64,000 nt of DNA, from assembly GCF_040801785.1 (NCBI RefSeq), contig NZ_CP161805.1, positions 1,860,001-1,924,000 of the forward strand. Reading direction: 5' to 3'. Origin of the DNA: Sulfitobacter sp. LCG007 (GTDB lineage: Bacteria; Pseudomonadota; Alphaproteobacteria; Rhodobacterales; Rhodobacteraceae). How positions within the stretch are numbered: position 1 is the stretch's first letter; every line of letters begins with the position of its first letter. Positions 18,233 through 26,922 of the stretch are shown here, piece by piece. Below the pieces are notes generated by a model. That model made no database searches, was not told the origin of the DNA, and worked only from the letters and a program-made list of their open reading frames with translations. Both the position numbers and the translations under genes were made by a program.

Positions 18233-19062
18233 TACTGCACCTTCGCCCGGATCACGCCGGACAGGTATTCAAGCGCCATGACCACGGCGATGATGATGAG
18301 CAGTATCGCTGCCGCCGTGTCGTACTCATAGCGGTCGAAAGCCGTGTTGAGTGTCGCGCCGATGCCGCCCGCCCCGACGAGACCCAGAATGGCGCTTTCG
18401 CGGAAATTGATGTCGAGCCGGTACATGCTCAATCCGATAAGTCTTGGCATCACTTGCGGTTGGACGCCATAGTTGATCCACTGCATCCAGCGTGCGCCCG
18501 ACGCCCGGATCGCTTCGGCCTGCATCCGGTCCATGCTTTCGATGTCCTCGGCCAGCAGCTTTGACAGAAACCCGATGGTGGCGAAGCTGAGGGTCAGAAA
18601 GCCGGCCAGCGGGCCGAAGCCGAAGATCGCGACAAGCAGGATTGCCACGATGATCTCCTGAAGCGCGCGCGAGATGGCGACGATGCCCCGGCAGATCAGA
18701 TAGACGGGCAGGGGTGCGATGTTGCGCGCGGCCCCGAGGCCGATGGGGATCGAGATGGCGATGCCCACGACCGAGGCCGCGATGGTCATGACGACACTCT
18801 CCATCATGCCTTTCCAGATGTCGGCAGAGCGCGACACGAAATCGGGGCTGGTGAAGGCCAGCACGAATTGCGCACCGCGGTCGAGACCCTCGTAGACGCG
18901 GCCCCAGTCGACGTCGATGGTGCTCACGGCGATGACGAGGTAGACCAGCGTGCCGATCGCCAGCCCCCACCTCAACGCGGCATTCTTCACCAGCGCCGGC
19001 TTGCGCCAGCGGCGGCCGAGCATGTCGTCGAGTTCGCGGTGCCCCGCGTCCGCGCCCGTCAC
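18232..19062 (-). CDS. phnE: Phosphonate-type ABC importer permease PhnE (first)
   Basis: 276 residues with several hydrophobic spans. [20 protein letters not shown] and [17 protein letters not shown] mark it as PhnE. The start overlaps the phnC stop by four bases (ATGA) and the stop overlaps the next phnE by one base, so the transporter genes are translationally coupled. The two PhnE proteins clearly differ in sequence outside the coupling region, so this is an old duplication and not a recent one. Confidence 0.9.
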   Translation of the reverse strand: MTGADAGHRELDDMLGRRWRKPALVKNAALRWGLAIGTLVYLVIAVSTIDVDWGRVYEGLDRGAQFVLAFTSPDFVSRSADIWKGMMESVVMTIAASVVGIAISIPIGLGAARNIAPLPVYLICRGIVAISRALQEIIVAILLVAIFGFGPLAGFLTLSFATIGFLSKLLAEDIESMDRMQAEAIRASGARWMQWINYGVQPQVMPRLIGLSMYRLDINFRESAILGLVGAGGIGATLNTAFDRYEYDTAAAILLIIIAVVMALEYLSGVIRAKVQ

Positions 19063-19868
19063 TGCGCCGCCTCGAATTCGGCCGGGGCGTCGCCCTCTGC
19101 CTCGTCGACCTTGCGGATCGTCGTCTCCCAGTCCTCCTCGCCGTAGATCGTCGTCAGCACGTCCGGGGTCAGCGCGTCAGGCGGGCCGTCGAACTCAACC
19201 GCGCCGAAACGCAGTCCCACCACGCGCTGCACGAAACGCTGGGCCAGCGCCACGTCGTGGATGTTGATGATCGCGGCGAGGCCCCGTTCCGCACAAAGCT
19301 CGCAGATCAGCCGCATGATCTGGCGGCTGGTCTTCGGGTCGAGCGACGCGGTGGGTTCGTCCACCAGCAGCACCTTCGGATCCTGGATCAGCGCCCGGCA
19401 GATGCCGACGCGCTGGCGCTGGCCGCCCGAAAGCTCGTCGGCGCGCTTGTCGGCCATGTGCAGCAGGCCCACCCTGTCCAGCAGGCGGAAGGCCTCGTCC
19501 ACGTCCGACTGGGGGTAGCGCCGGGTGAAGCTGCGCCAGAAACCCACATAGCCGAGACGCCCCGAAAGGACGTTTTCCATCACCGTGAGCCGTTCGACCA
19601 GGGCATATTCCTGAAAGATCATGCCCAGACCCCGGCGCGCACGGCGCAACCCGCCACTTCCCAGCCGGGTCAGTTCCACATCGTCGAGCCAGACCTCGCC
19701 ACCGGTCGGTTCGACCAGACGGTTGATGCAGCGGATCATGGTCGACTTGCCCGCGCCGGAGGGACCGATCAGCGCCAGGACCTGCCCGTCGGGCACCTCG
19801 AGATCGACGGCCTTGAGCGCCTGATCTCCGGTCTTGTAAGTCTTCGTCAGTTTCTTCAGCCGCAGCAT
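19059..19868 (-). CDS. phnC: Phosphonate-type ABC importer, ATPase PhnC
   Basis: 269 residues. Walker [10 protein letters not shown] is at about 36-44, Q-loop [11 protein letters not shown] near 88, signature LSGGQRQR near 145, Walker [13 protein letters not shown] near 165 and the switch His in INIHDVALA near 200. Cytoplasmic energising subunit for the two PhnE permeases. It follows phnD by 67 bp. The acidic tail beyond residue 250 is slightly longer than in E. coli PhnC. Confidence 0.9.
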   Translation of the reverse strand: MLRLKKLTKTYKTGDQALKAVDLEVPDGQVLALIGPSGAGKSTMIRCINRLVEPTGGEVWLDDVELTRLGSGGLRRARRGLGMIFQEYALVERLTVMENVLSGRLGYVGFWRSFTRRYPQSDVDEAFRLLDRVGLLHMADKRADELSGGQRQRVGICRALIQDPKVLLVDEPTASLDPKTSRQIMRLICELCAERGLAAIINIHDVALAQRFVQRVVGLRFGAVEFDGPPDALTPDVLTTIYGEEDWETTIRKVDEAEGDAPAEFEAAQ

Positions 19869-19935
19869 CTGTCATCCCGTGCGAATAGGTGCGCGGCCCC
19901 GCGCATGCGGGACCGGATCCGATGTTGTCAGCCGT

Positions 19936-20910
19936 TTACTGGCAGGCGTAGCTGACGTCGTTGGCGGCGTCGATCTTGCGGATGACTTCCCAGTAGCCCT
20001 TGTAGTCGATCGGGATGAACTGGGCCTCGCCGTTCTTCTCGAACTCTTCCTGAAGGCTGGTGCCCTCCCAGTCGAAGTTGAAGAAGGCGTCCTGGATCTT
20101 CTGCTGGAGGTCGGGCGTCAGGTTGTAGACCACGCCGTATCCCGTGGTCGGAAAGGTCTGCGACTTGTAGAGCGACACGATCTGATCCGGCTTGACCACG
20201 TCGCGCTCGATCATCCGTGTCATCACCGAATTTGCGATCGACGCCGCCGGGTAGTCCTTGTTTGCCACGCCGAGGACGGAGTTGTCGTGCTTGCCGGAGA
20301 AGACCGGCTCGAAGTCCCGGTCGGGCATGAGATCGTAATCGGCCTTCAGGATTGCCGAGGGCGCCTTGAAGCCCGAGTTCGACGTGGGCGCGGTGAAGGC
20401 AAGCTGCTTGCCCTTGATGTCCTCGACCTTTTCGATGCCCGAACCCGGATAGGTGATGATTTCCATCTCGTAGCCGAAGCTGCCGTCTTCCGCGGCCATG
20501 ATGGTAAAGGGGCGGAAGCCCGCGCAATTGACTGCCAGTGGGTTGGAGCCGGTGTTGAAGCCCGCGATGTGCAGGCGCCCCGAGCGCATCGCCTCGATCT
20601 GGGCGGCGTTGGACTGGACCGGGAAGAACATGACCTTCTTGCCGGTCTGCTCCTCGAGATAGGTCAGGAAATCGGCCCATGCGGTTTCGTAGACTGCCGG
20701 ATCCTCCACCGGAGTATAGGCGAAGATCAACGTGTCGGGGTCGATCTGTTCCGAGGCGTCGGTCGGAACATCGGCAAGCAGGTCGCCGTCGGTGTCGCAA
20801 TAGCGTGCGTCGAGATCCCCGCGTGCGCAGTCCTGGGCAGAGGCGGCGCCTCCCAGAGCGAGAAGCGCAGCGATGGCCGCTCCGCCGAGCAGATCCTTGG
20901 TCAAGTTCAT
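19936..20910 (-). CDS. phnD: Phosphonate-type periplasmic binding protein PhnD
   Basis: 324 residues from MNLTKDLL; GGGAGGAAG in front supports this start over the longer open frame. A Sec signal peptide (about residues 1-25, ending ASAQ) precedes a Cys-flanked acidic segment with a DTDGD sequence, then PhnD-like LIFAYTPVEDPAVY, GFNTGSNPLAV and FTAPTSNSGFKAP. The protein binds the ligand in the periplasm and delivers it to PhnE. First gene of phnD-C-E-E. The binding-pocket ligand cannot be told apart between phosphonates, phosphite and methylphosphonate by eye. Confidence 0.88.
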   Translation of the reverse strand: MNLTKDLLGGAAIAALLALGGAASAQDCARGDLDARYCDTDGDLLADVPTDASEQIDPDTLIFAYTPVEDPAVYETAWADFLTYLEEQTGKKVMFFPVQSNAAQIEAMRSGRLHIAGFNTGSNPLAVNCAGFRPFTIMAAEDGSFGYEMEIITYPGSGIEKVEDIKGKQLAFTAPTSNSGFKAPSAILKADYDLMPDRDFEPVFSGKHDNSVLGVANKDYPAASIANSVMTRMIERDVVKPDQIVSLYKSQTFPTTGYGVVYNLTPDLQQKIQDAFFNFDWEGTSLQEEFEKNGEAQFIPIDYKGYWEVIRKIDAANDVSYACQ

Positions 20911-20968
20911 GTCTTCCTCCCTTTCAAGTCTCGTTACGCCGGACAGGTCGCGCCGTCCGGTCATTCTT

Positions 20969-21751
20969 TCAGTCCGCCAGAATTACCTCAACCCCGGCCT
21001 CGGACAGGCGCATGCCAAGCGAATCCGTGGGCATCGCGTCCACCACGATGGAGGTGAATTCCCCGAGTCTGCCCACATGGGCAAGCCCTCGCTTGCCGAA
21101 TTTCTCGGAATCGATCAGCAGATGGGACTGGCTGGCCTGACGCAGCATCGCCCGCTTTATCGCCGCAAAGCCGCGAACGGATTCCGATGGCCCCGTCTCT
21201 GACAGGGCCGAGGCGCCGATCAGGCAGCGATCCACGCCGTGGCGGTCAAGATATTCGACGGCGTCGGTCCCCACGACCGCGGATTCCGGGGCCAGATAGT
21301 CTCCGGGACACAGGATCACCTGCACCTCGCCACCACCCAAGGTCATCGCGACAGGCAGACTGTTGGTGATCACGGTGCAGGGCGTTCCCTCGTAGGCGAG
21401 GAATCGAGCGAGCTGCAGCGTGGTCGAACCGGAATCGATCATCACCGTCTCGCCGGGGCGCACCAGCGCGGCCGCCCTGCGCCCGATGCGTTCGCGCTCG
21501 GCCACGCGCGCGCGCTTGCGTTCGTCGAAGGTCGGATACTGTCCATGGGCCGGAGCAGACGCACCGCCATGGGCGCGATTGAGCAGTCCGCCGCTGCTCA
21601 GTTCCTCGAAGTCGCGCCGTATGGTCTCACCCGAGACCCCGAAACGTTCGGCCAGCTCGGCGATGCGCACATGCGGTCTCAGCTTGAGCTCCAGCAGGAT
21701 CTGCTCGCGTCTTTCCTGTTTCCGCATGCGCGGACGGTCTGACGTATCCAT
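20969..21751 (-). CDS. DeoR/GlpR-family transcriptional regulator
   Basis: About 260 residues from ATG 21751; the frame is open upstream, but the regulator fold begins here. An N-terminal DeoR helix-turn-helix (REQILLELK, RIAELAERFGVSGETIRRDF, about 10-50) is followed by the sugar-phosphate-sensing domain with MIDSGSTTLQLA, VITNSLPVA and the RCLIGASALS segment. GlpR-type members repress glycerol-phosphate genes and are released by phosphorylated sugars. It lies 58 bp upstream of phnD on the same strand and diverges from the Na/Pi transporter gene, so it is a candidate local regulator of the phn-HAD-ugp block. The ligand is unknown. Confidence 0.85.
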   Translation of the reverse strand: MDTSDRPRMRKQERREQILLELKLRPHVRIAELAERFGVSGETIRRDFEELSSGGLLNRAHGGASAPAHGQYPTFDERKRARVAERERIGRRAAALVRPGETVMIDSGSTTLQLARFLAYEGTPCTVITNSLPVAMTLGGGEVQVILCPGDYLAPESAVVGTDAVEYLDRHGVDRCLIGASALSETGPSESVRGFAAIKRAMLRQASQSHLLIDSEKFGKRGLAHVGRLGEFTSIVVDAMPTDSLGMRLSEAGVEVILAD

Positions 21752-21875
21752 GGCGATCTGCAGGTCCGTCAAGGCAGTCTTTCCCGGAAGATTCGTCTCA
21801 GCCTCACCAGAAATGTGGATTTTCCCAATATTTTGCAAGGATTTTTGTTGCATATGTAAATGTTCGGTGCTGAAA

Positions 21876-21891
21876 TCTTGGGAAACCAAGA
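21876..21891. other. Small GAAA-loop hairpin in a divergent promoter region
   Basis: TCTTGG-GAAA-CCAAGA forms a six-pair stem with a GNRA-type loop, in the A/T-rich stretch (about 21800-21900) between the DeoR regulator and the Na/Pi transporter gene. It could be an operator arm or a 5' leader hairpin of the transporter mRNA. No second copy was noticed. Confidence 0.3.
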
Positions 21892-22009
21892 ACGCGGGGG
21901 CCGCATCGATCGTCCCGTCCTTCGAGGCGCCCAGCCCCCCGCACAGAGGAGTCAGCAGCTTGCATGTGAAGGGTCCTTCCCAAGACGTCCGCGGGGCATT
22001 GTCCCGGGA

Positions 22010-23662
22010 ATGATGGCCTTCGCCATACATCTGTCAGGGGCCGTCGCCCTGCTGATATTCTCGGTTCGCATGATACGGACCGGCGTCGAGAGGGGCTTCA
22101 TGGGCCAGATCCGCGGCGTCCTTCGTTCGGGCGAGGGCAACCGGACGGCAAGCGCCGGGGCAGGGGCCTTCGCTGCGGCCTTGCTGCAAAGTTCGACCGC
22201 GGTCGCGATGCTGGTGGCGTCCTTCGCCGCCGCCTCGACCCTGCGGCCCGCGATCGGACTGGCGCTGCTGCTCGGCGCGGACTTCGGCTCGGCCGTCGTC
22301 GCGCGCGTCCTGCTGCTGCCGGTCGAGGCGGCGATACCCATATTGCTGGTCGTGGGGGTCGCGCTCTTCCTGCGAAGCGATGCGCGGGGCTGGAAGCAGG
22401 GCGGCCGGATCCTGACCGGCCTTGCGCTGGCGCTCGTCTCGCTCGGGATGATCCGCGCCGCCACTGCCCCGCTGAGCGGTAGTCCGGTCGTCGCGATGAT
22501 CGTCTCTTATCTCGAGGCGGACCCGGTCAGCGCATTCGTGCTCGGCGCGTTTCTCGCCTTGCTGATGCACTCCTCTGTCGCCGCGGTGCTGATGTTCGTC
22601 ACCATGGCCGCCGAGGGTCTGCTGCCGCTCGGGGCGGCTGCGGCGCTGGTTCTGGGCGCAAATCTCGGCAGCGGCGTGATCGCCGTGATGCTCACCCTTT
22701 CGGCGCCACCGGCCGCACGCCGGATCCTGGTCGCGAACCTCGCGATCCGTGGCGGGCTTGCCGCGCTCGCGTTGGGTGTGCTCGCCCTCGCGCAGCCGGA
22801 TCTCGCGATGCTGGGGAGGCTTCCAGCCGATCAGCTCATAAATCTTCACCTTTTCTTCAATCTTGCTGTGGTCCTTCTGGCATTGCCCTTTGTCCGTCCC
22901 GTCATGGAGGTTGCGACCCTTGCAGTGCCGGAACCGCAGCATGCCGCCGAAGCAAGCCAGCTCAGCGCGCTCGACGCGCGGGCGCTTGCGGATCCCGACC
23001 GGGCGCTGGCCTGCGCGGGGCGCGAGGTGCTGCGGATGGGCGAGGCGCTTTATGCCATGCTCACACCTGCCTTCGGGCTCTACCGCGACTGGAGCAGCGA
23101 GACGGTCCGCCGGATCGATGTCGCCGAGGACGAGATCGACCGGATGCATTTCGAGGTGAAGCTCTACATCGCACGTCTCCGGAAGGGACCGATGGATGCC
23201 GCGCAGACCAGGCGGGCGATGGATCTGGTCAACATCGCCAACAACATCGAGGAAGCGGCCGACCGGGTGTCGACCAATCTCGTCGGAATGGCCCGGCGCA
23301 TGCAGTCGGACGGGCTGAACTTCTCGGACGCCGGATGGCGCGATCTGACGGAATTCCATGACCAGGTCCTGGCAGACACGCAGCTTGCGTTGAACATCCT
23401 GCTCACGGGCGACGCGGATTCCGCGCGCCAGCTTCTCGAGGAGAAGGACCGCGTGCGCCAGCTCGAGCAGCAGTTGCAGGACCGTCACATTGATCGGCTA
23501 AGACGGGGCACGGCGATCAGTATCGAGTCCTCCAATCTCCATCAGGAGACATTGCGCGCGCTGAAGCAGATCAACTCCGCGATATCCTATGTTGCCTATC
23601 CGATCGCCGAAGAGACCGGAGATCTTCTGTCGACGCGGCTTTCAGGAGGTGTGCGGCCATAG
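22010..23662 (+). CDS. Na+/phosphate cotransporter family protein with PhoU-like tail
   Basis: About 550 residues from ATG 22010 (a second ATG follows at once); the frame is open upstream but the first membrane helix begins here. Two inverted repeats typical of the Na/Pi (PF02690) family are visible: GAFAAALLQSSTAVAM near 44-60 and ALLMHSSVAAVLM near 180, both with the QSS/HSS signature. Eight or more hydrophobic spans lie in residues 1-300. The C-terminal half (about 330-550) is a helical PhoU-like domain with NIANNIEEAADRVS. Likely a secondary phosphate (or other anion) transporter in the inner membrane. Divergent from the DeoR regulator and overlapped by the NUDIX gene. Confidence 0.87.
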   Translation: MMAFAIHLSGAVALLIFSVRMIRTGVERGFMGQIRGVLRSGEGNRTASAGAGAFAAALLQSSTAVAMLVASFAAASTLRPAIGLALLLGADFGSAVVARVLLLPVEAAIPILLVVGVALFLRSDARGWKQGGRILTGLALALVSLGMIRAATAPLSGSPVVAMIVSYLEADPVSAFVLGAFLALLMHSSVAAVLMFVTMAAEGLLPLGAAAALVLGANLGSGVIAVMLTLSAPPAARRILVANLAIRGGLAALALGVLALAQPDLAMLGRLPADQLINLHLFFNLAVVLLALPFVRPVMEVATLAVPEPQHAAEASQLSALDARALADPDRALACAGREVLRMGEALYAMLTPAFGLYRDWSSETVRRIDVAEDEIDRMHFEVKLYIARLRKGPMDAAQTRRAMDLVNIANNIEEAADRVSTNLVGMARRMQSDGLNFSDAGWRDLTEFHDQVLADTQLALNILLTGDADSARQLLEEKDRVRQLEQQLQDRHIDRLRRGTAISIESSNLHQETLRALKQINSAISYVAYPIAEETGDLLSTRLSGGVRP

Positions 23663-24153
23663 GACGCCAGGATCCCCATGAGCTGACGGACGCCGCCGAC
23701 GATATCGGCCGCCAGATCGCCGCGCTTCCAATGCGCTGGGATCGCAAGGGCCGGCTGTTCGTGCTGATGGTCACTTCGCGCGACACGGGTCGCTGGGTGA
23801 TGCCGAAGGGCTGGCACATGGACGGAAAGATGCCATGGCATGCGGCCGAGATCGAGGCGCTGGAAGAGGCCGGAGCCAAGGGCTATGTCGGCGACGAGGA
23901 GATCGGGACCTACCGTTACCGCAAGCGCCTGACCGCGCGCGAGGTGATCTGGTGCGAGGTTCAGGTATTTCCCATGATCGTCGAGAAGCTGAACCGCGAC
24001 TGGAAGGAGCGCAAGGAGCGCAAGCGGCGCTGGTTCACGCCCAAGGACGCGGCGAAGCGGGTGGCGGAACCGGAGCTGGCCGAGTTGCTGCGCAGCCTGT
24101 CGACCAAGCCGCGCAAGCAACCGGCGATCCGTCAGCTTCTCAAATCCGTCTGA
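23659..24153 (+). CDS. NUDIX hydrolase (diphosphoinositol-polyphosphate-phosphohydrolase-like), possible ATA start
   Basis: A NUDIX protein of 140 residues from the ATG at 23731, or about 164 residues if the open frame upstream is translated. The expected first strand of the fold (QIAALPMRWD, cf. the usual GALPYR) lies before that ATG, so the coding region very probably begins earlier. No ATG, GTG or TTG exists in frame back to 23581. An ATA at 23659, eight bases behind a perfect AGGAGGT and overlapping the previous stop (ATAG), is the best candidate. The NUDIX box is the relaxed form PKGWHMDGK...AAEIEALEEAGAKG. It hydrolyses a nucleoside- or inositol-diphosphate-type bond; the substrate is unknown. 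Confidence 0.85.
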   Translation: MGRQDPHELTDAADDIGRQIAALPMRWDRKGRLFVLMVTSRDTGRWVMPKGWHMDGKMPWHAAEIEALEEAGAKGYVGDEEIGTYRYRKRLTAREVIWCEVQVFPMIVEKLNRDWKERKERKRRWFTPKDAAKRVAEPELAELLRSLSTKPRKQPAIRQLLKSV

Positions 24154-24172
24154 GCGGGCCTCGCACTGGCGG

Positions 24173-25216
24173 TCAGATCACCATCACCTCCGAGCGGGCG
24201 ACGGAGAACTCGCGCAGGTCGCCGGGATCGGGCGGCGGCTCGCCATTGCGGTTGAACGTGTCGAGCAGGATCTTCTCGCCGCCGAGCCGGGTCTGGATGC
24301 GGATCACGGAACCCAGGAAATGCACGCTGTCCACGCGCCCCTCGAAGCGGATGCGGTCCTCTCCGTCATGGACGGTTGCGAAGGCCTCGGGACGGATGGC
24401 AAGCGTCACCTTTCCCGCAGGCAGCGCACGGCCCAGTTCCATCTCCACGTCGCCCACGGCCACGCGGCCTTGCGCGGGATCGAGCGTGCGCGCCTCGACG
24501 ATGTTGAGCCTGCCCACGAACTCGGCCACGAAGCGCGAGGCCGGCCGGTTGTAGATCTCGAAGGGCCGCCCGACCTGCTGCGCGATGCCGTCGCTCATGA
24601 CGACCACCCGGTCCGACATCGAAAGCGCCTCTTCCTGATCGTGGGTCACGAAGATCGTCGTGATCCCCAGCCGGCGCTGGATCTCGCGGATCTCGTCGCG
24701 CAGGCTGACCCGGATCTTGGCGTCGAGCGCCGAGAGCGGCTCGTCGAGAAGCAGCACCCGGGGCTGGACCGCGAGCGCCCTCGCCAGCGCCACCCGCTGC
24801 TGCTGGCCTCCGGAAAGCTGGAAGGGGAAGCGGTCGCCGAGATGCCTGAGCCCGACAAGGTCGAGCATCTCGCGCACCCTGTCGTCACGCACGGCGCGGC
24901 GGTCGCCCTTGACCCGCAGCCCGAAGGCCACGTTCTGGGCGACGGTGAGGTTCGGAAACAGCGCATAGGCCTGAAACACCATCCCGATGTTGCGCTGGTT
25001 CGGGCGCTGGCCGGTCACGTCCTGTCCGTCGATGACGATGGCGCCGGCGCTCGGGGTCTCGAAACCCGCGACCATGCGCAGGACCGTGGTCTTTCCGCAG
25101 CCCGAGGGTCCGAGCAGCGAGATGAACTCGCCCTTCTCGATGGACAGGTTGAAATCCTTGACCACGCGGGTGGCGCCGAAGGACTTGTCGAGATTTTCGA
25201 TGGTGAGATAGGACAT
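24173..25216 (-). CDS. Spermidine/iron/aminoethylphosphonate-type ABC importer ATPase
   Basis: 347 residues from MSYLTIENL (ATG 25216, which overlaps the preceding permease stop by one base). Walker A GPSGCGKTT is near 37, Q-loop FQAYALFPNLT near 82, LSGGQQQR near 137, VLLLDEPLSALD near 155 and FVTHDQEEA near 190. A C-terminal TOBE-type regulatory region (about 240-347) is present, as in PotA/FbpC/PhnT. It is the last gene of a leftward four-gene importer. Substrate cannot be read from the ATPase. Confidence 0.87.
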   Translation of the reverse strand: MSYLTIENLDKSFGATRVVKDFNLSIEKGEFISLLGPSGCGKTTVLRMVAGFETPSAGAIVIDGQDVTGQRPNQRNIGMVFQAYALFPNLTVAQNVAFGLRVKGDRRAVRDDRVREMLDLVGLRHLGDRFPFQLSGGQQQRVALARALAVQPRVLLLDEPLSALDAKIRVSLRDEIREIQRRLGITTIFVTHDQEEALSMSDRVVVMSDGIAQQVGRPFEIYNRPASRFVAEFVGRLNIVEARTLDPAQGRVAVGDVEMELGRALPAGKVTLAIRPEAFATVHDGEDRIRFEGRVDSVHFLGSVIRIQTRLGGEKILLDTFNRNGEPPPDPGDLREFSVARSEVMVI

Positions 25217-26004
25217 CAGGACCTCTTGGCGCGGCCCTGGGCCGAGAAACGGGAAACGAGCTGTATCAGGCCCATGCAGAACCACGTGATCGCGAAGGCG
25301 ATGACGGCGAGGGCGGCGGGCTCATAGGCGCGATTGGCACCGATGAGCTGCAGGTAGGGCCCGAAGGCAGGACGATTGAGCAGTGCGGCCAGGACGAATT
25401 CGCCGATGACGATGGCGAATGTCAGGAAGGCGCCCGAAAGAACCGCCACCAGCACGTTGGGCAGGATCACCCGGCCGATGATGACGGGCCAGCCAGCGCC
25501 AAGGCTCTGTGCCGCCTCCGTCAGGGTACGCACGTCGATGGCGCGCAGGCCCGTATCGACGGCGCGATACATGTAGGGTAGCGAGAGCGTCGCGTATCCC
25601 ATCATCAGCAGGAAGTTCGTGCCGGTCGCCGAGCCCGTCAGCGGCAGAAGGGACGCGGTGTTGTAAAGCCGGATATAGCCGAAGACGATCACGATCGGCG
25701 GGATCACGAGGGGCAGGAGGGTGATGAACTCGACCACGGGGCGCAGACGCGGAAATCGCAGACGGACCCAGTAGGCCGTCGGCACGACGATCAGGACGCC
25801 GACGAGGATGGTGCAGATCGCCATCACCACGGAATAGGTGAAGGTCTCGCGAAAACGCGGATCCTCGAAGACCCAGCGATAGGCGTCCAGCGAATACTCT
25901 CCGCGCCGCTTGCGCAGGCTGAACTCGATCGTTCCGATCAGGGGCAGGGCGAAGTAGAGAAACCCGATCGCCAGCGCGATCCAGGACCAGATGCGCGTCT
26001 TCAT
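25216..26004 (-). CDS. ABC importer permease (PotC-type)
   Basis: 262 residues from MKTRIWSW at 26004; the start overlaps the upstream permease stop by four bases (ATGA). Six hydrophobic segments are present and the coupling motif EAAQSLGAGWPVIIGRVILP is near residue 170-190. Inner-membrane half-channel of the importer encoded at 24.2-28.0 kb. PotC, PhnV and FbpB halves are alike; no specific substrate is claimed. Confidence 0.87.
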   Translation of the reverse strand: MKTRIWSWIALAIGFLYFALPLIGTIEFSLRKRRGEYSLDAYRWVFEDPRFRETFTYSVVMAICTILVGVLIVVPTAYWVRLRFPRLRPVVEFITLLPLVIPPIVIVFGYIRLYNTASLLPLTGSATGTNFLLMMGYATLSLPYMYRAVDTGLRAIDVRTLTEAAQSLGAGWPVIIGRVILPNVLVAVLSGAFLTFAIVIGEFVLAALLNRPAFGPYLQLIGANRAYEPAALAVIAFAITWFCMGLIQLVSRFSAQGRAKRS

Positions 26005-26882
26005 CGCGTCCACCGCTCGGTGCGGGCACGCAGCCAGACGTAAAGGCCGTTGGCGATGCCCGTCACCACGATCATCCCGAAGGCCAGCGCGTAGCCGAGG
26101 TGGGGATCCTGCAGCACGTCGCCGCGGATCTGGGCGAACAGCACGATGGGCACGATTGACAGCGAAGATCCGGTCAGGGCATAGGCGGTCGCCACCGCGC
26201 CGAAGGCATTGGCGAAGAGCAGGGCGAATGTGCCCAGCAGCGAGGGCAGCAGGATCGGCAGGGCAACCATGCGCCAGTACTGACCGCCGGTCGCGCCGAG
26301 GATGTCGGCAGCCTCGCGCCATTCCCGCTTCATCCCGTCGAGCGCCGGCGTGATGATCAGGATCATCAGCGGGATCTGGAAGAAAAGGTAGACAAGCGTC
26401 AGACCCCAGAAGCTCAGCAGGTTGAAGCCGAGCGCGTAGATGTTCACGCCGAACCATTCGCGCAGCAATACGGTCACGAGCCCGACCCGGCCCAGCGTGG
26501 CGAGGAAGGCGAAGGACAGCGGCACGCCCGCGAAATTCGATGCGACACCTGAAAACGTCAGCACGGGGCCCCGGATCGCCTTGGGGATGCCGCCGAAGCA
26601 GATCGCGGCGGCGATGGCGAAGCCGATGGTGCAGCCAAGAAGCGCCGTGGCGAAGGAGATGCGGATCGAGATCCAGTAGGCCGCAAGGATCGATGGCTGG
26701 AACAGGTTGCGGATGTTCTGCAGCGTGGGTGCGCCGTCCGCTGTCTGGAAGGCCCCCACGACGATATGCATCGTCGGCAGGATCAGGAACAGGAGCGCGA
26801 ATGCCACGAAGGGCAACAGGCCGAGCCAGGCCAGCGGAAGCGCGGCGCGGGGGCGTTTCGGAGAGTCGTCGTGCAAGGTCAT
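26001..26882 (-). CDS. ABC importer permease (PotB-type)
   Basis: 293 residues with a cytoplasmic N-terminus (KRPRAALPLAW) and about six hydrophobic spans. The coupling motif EAADILGATGGQYWRMVALP is near residues 195-215. It follows the binding-protein gene by 40 bp and overlaps the next permease gene by four bases. It forms the other half of the channel. Confidence 0.87.
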   Translation of the reverse strand: MTLHDDSPKRPRAALPLAWLGLLPFVAFALLFLILPTMHIVVGAFQTADGAPTLQNIRNLFQPSILAAYWISIRISFATALLGCTIGFAIAAAICFGGIPKAIRGPVLTFSGVASNFAGVPLSFAFLATLGRVGLVTVLLREWFGVNIYALGFNLLSFWGLTLVYLFFQIPLMILIITPALDGMKREWREAADILGATGGQYWRMVALPILLPSLLGTFALLFANAFGAVATAYALTGSSLSIVPIVLFAQIRGDVLQDPHLGYALAFGMIVVTGIANGLYVWLRARTERWTR

Positions 26883-26922
26883 CGGAAAGGGCCCCGCCCG
26901 GATGCCGGACAGGGCCTCTGCA

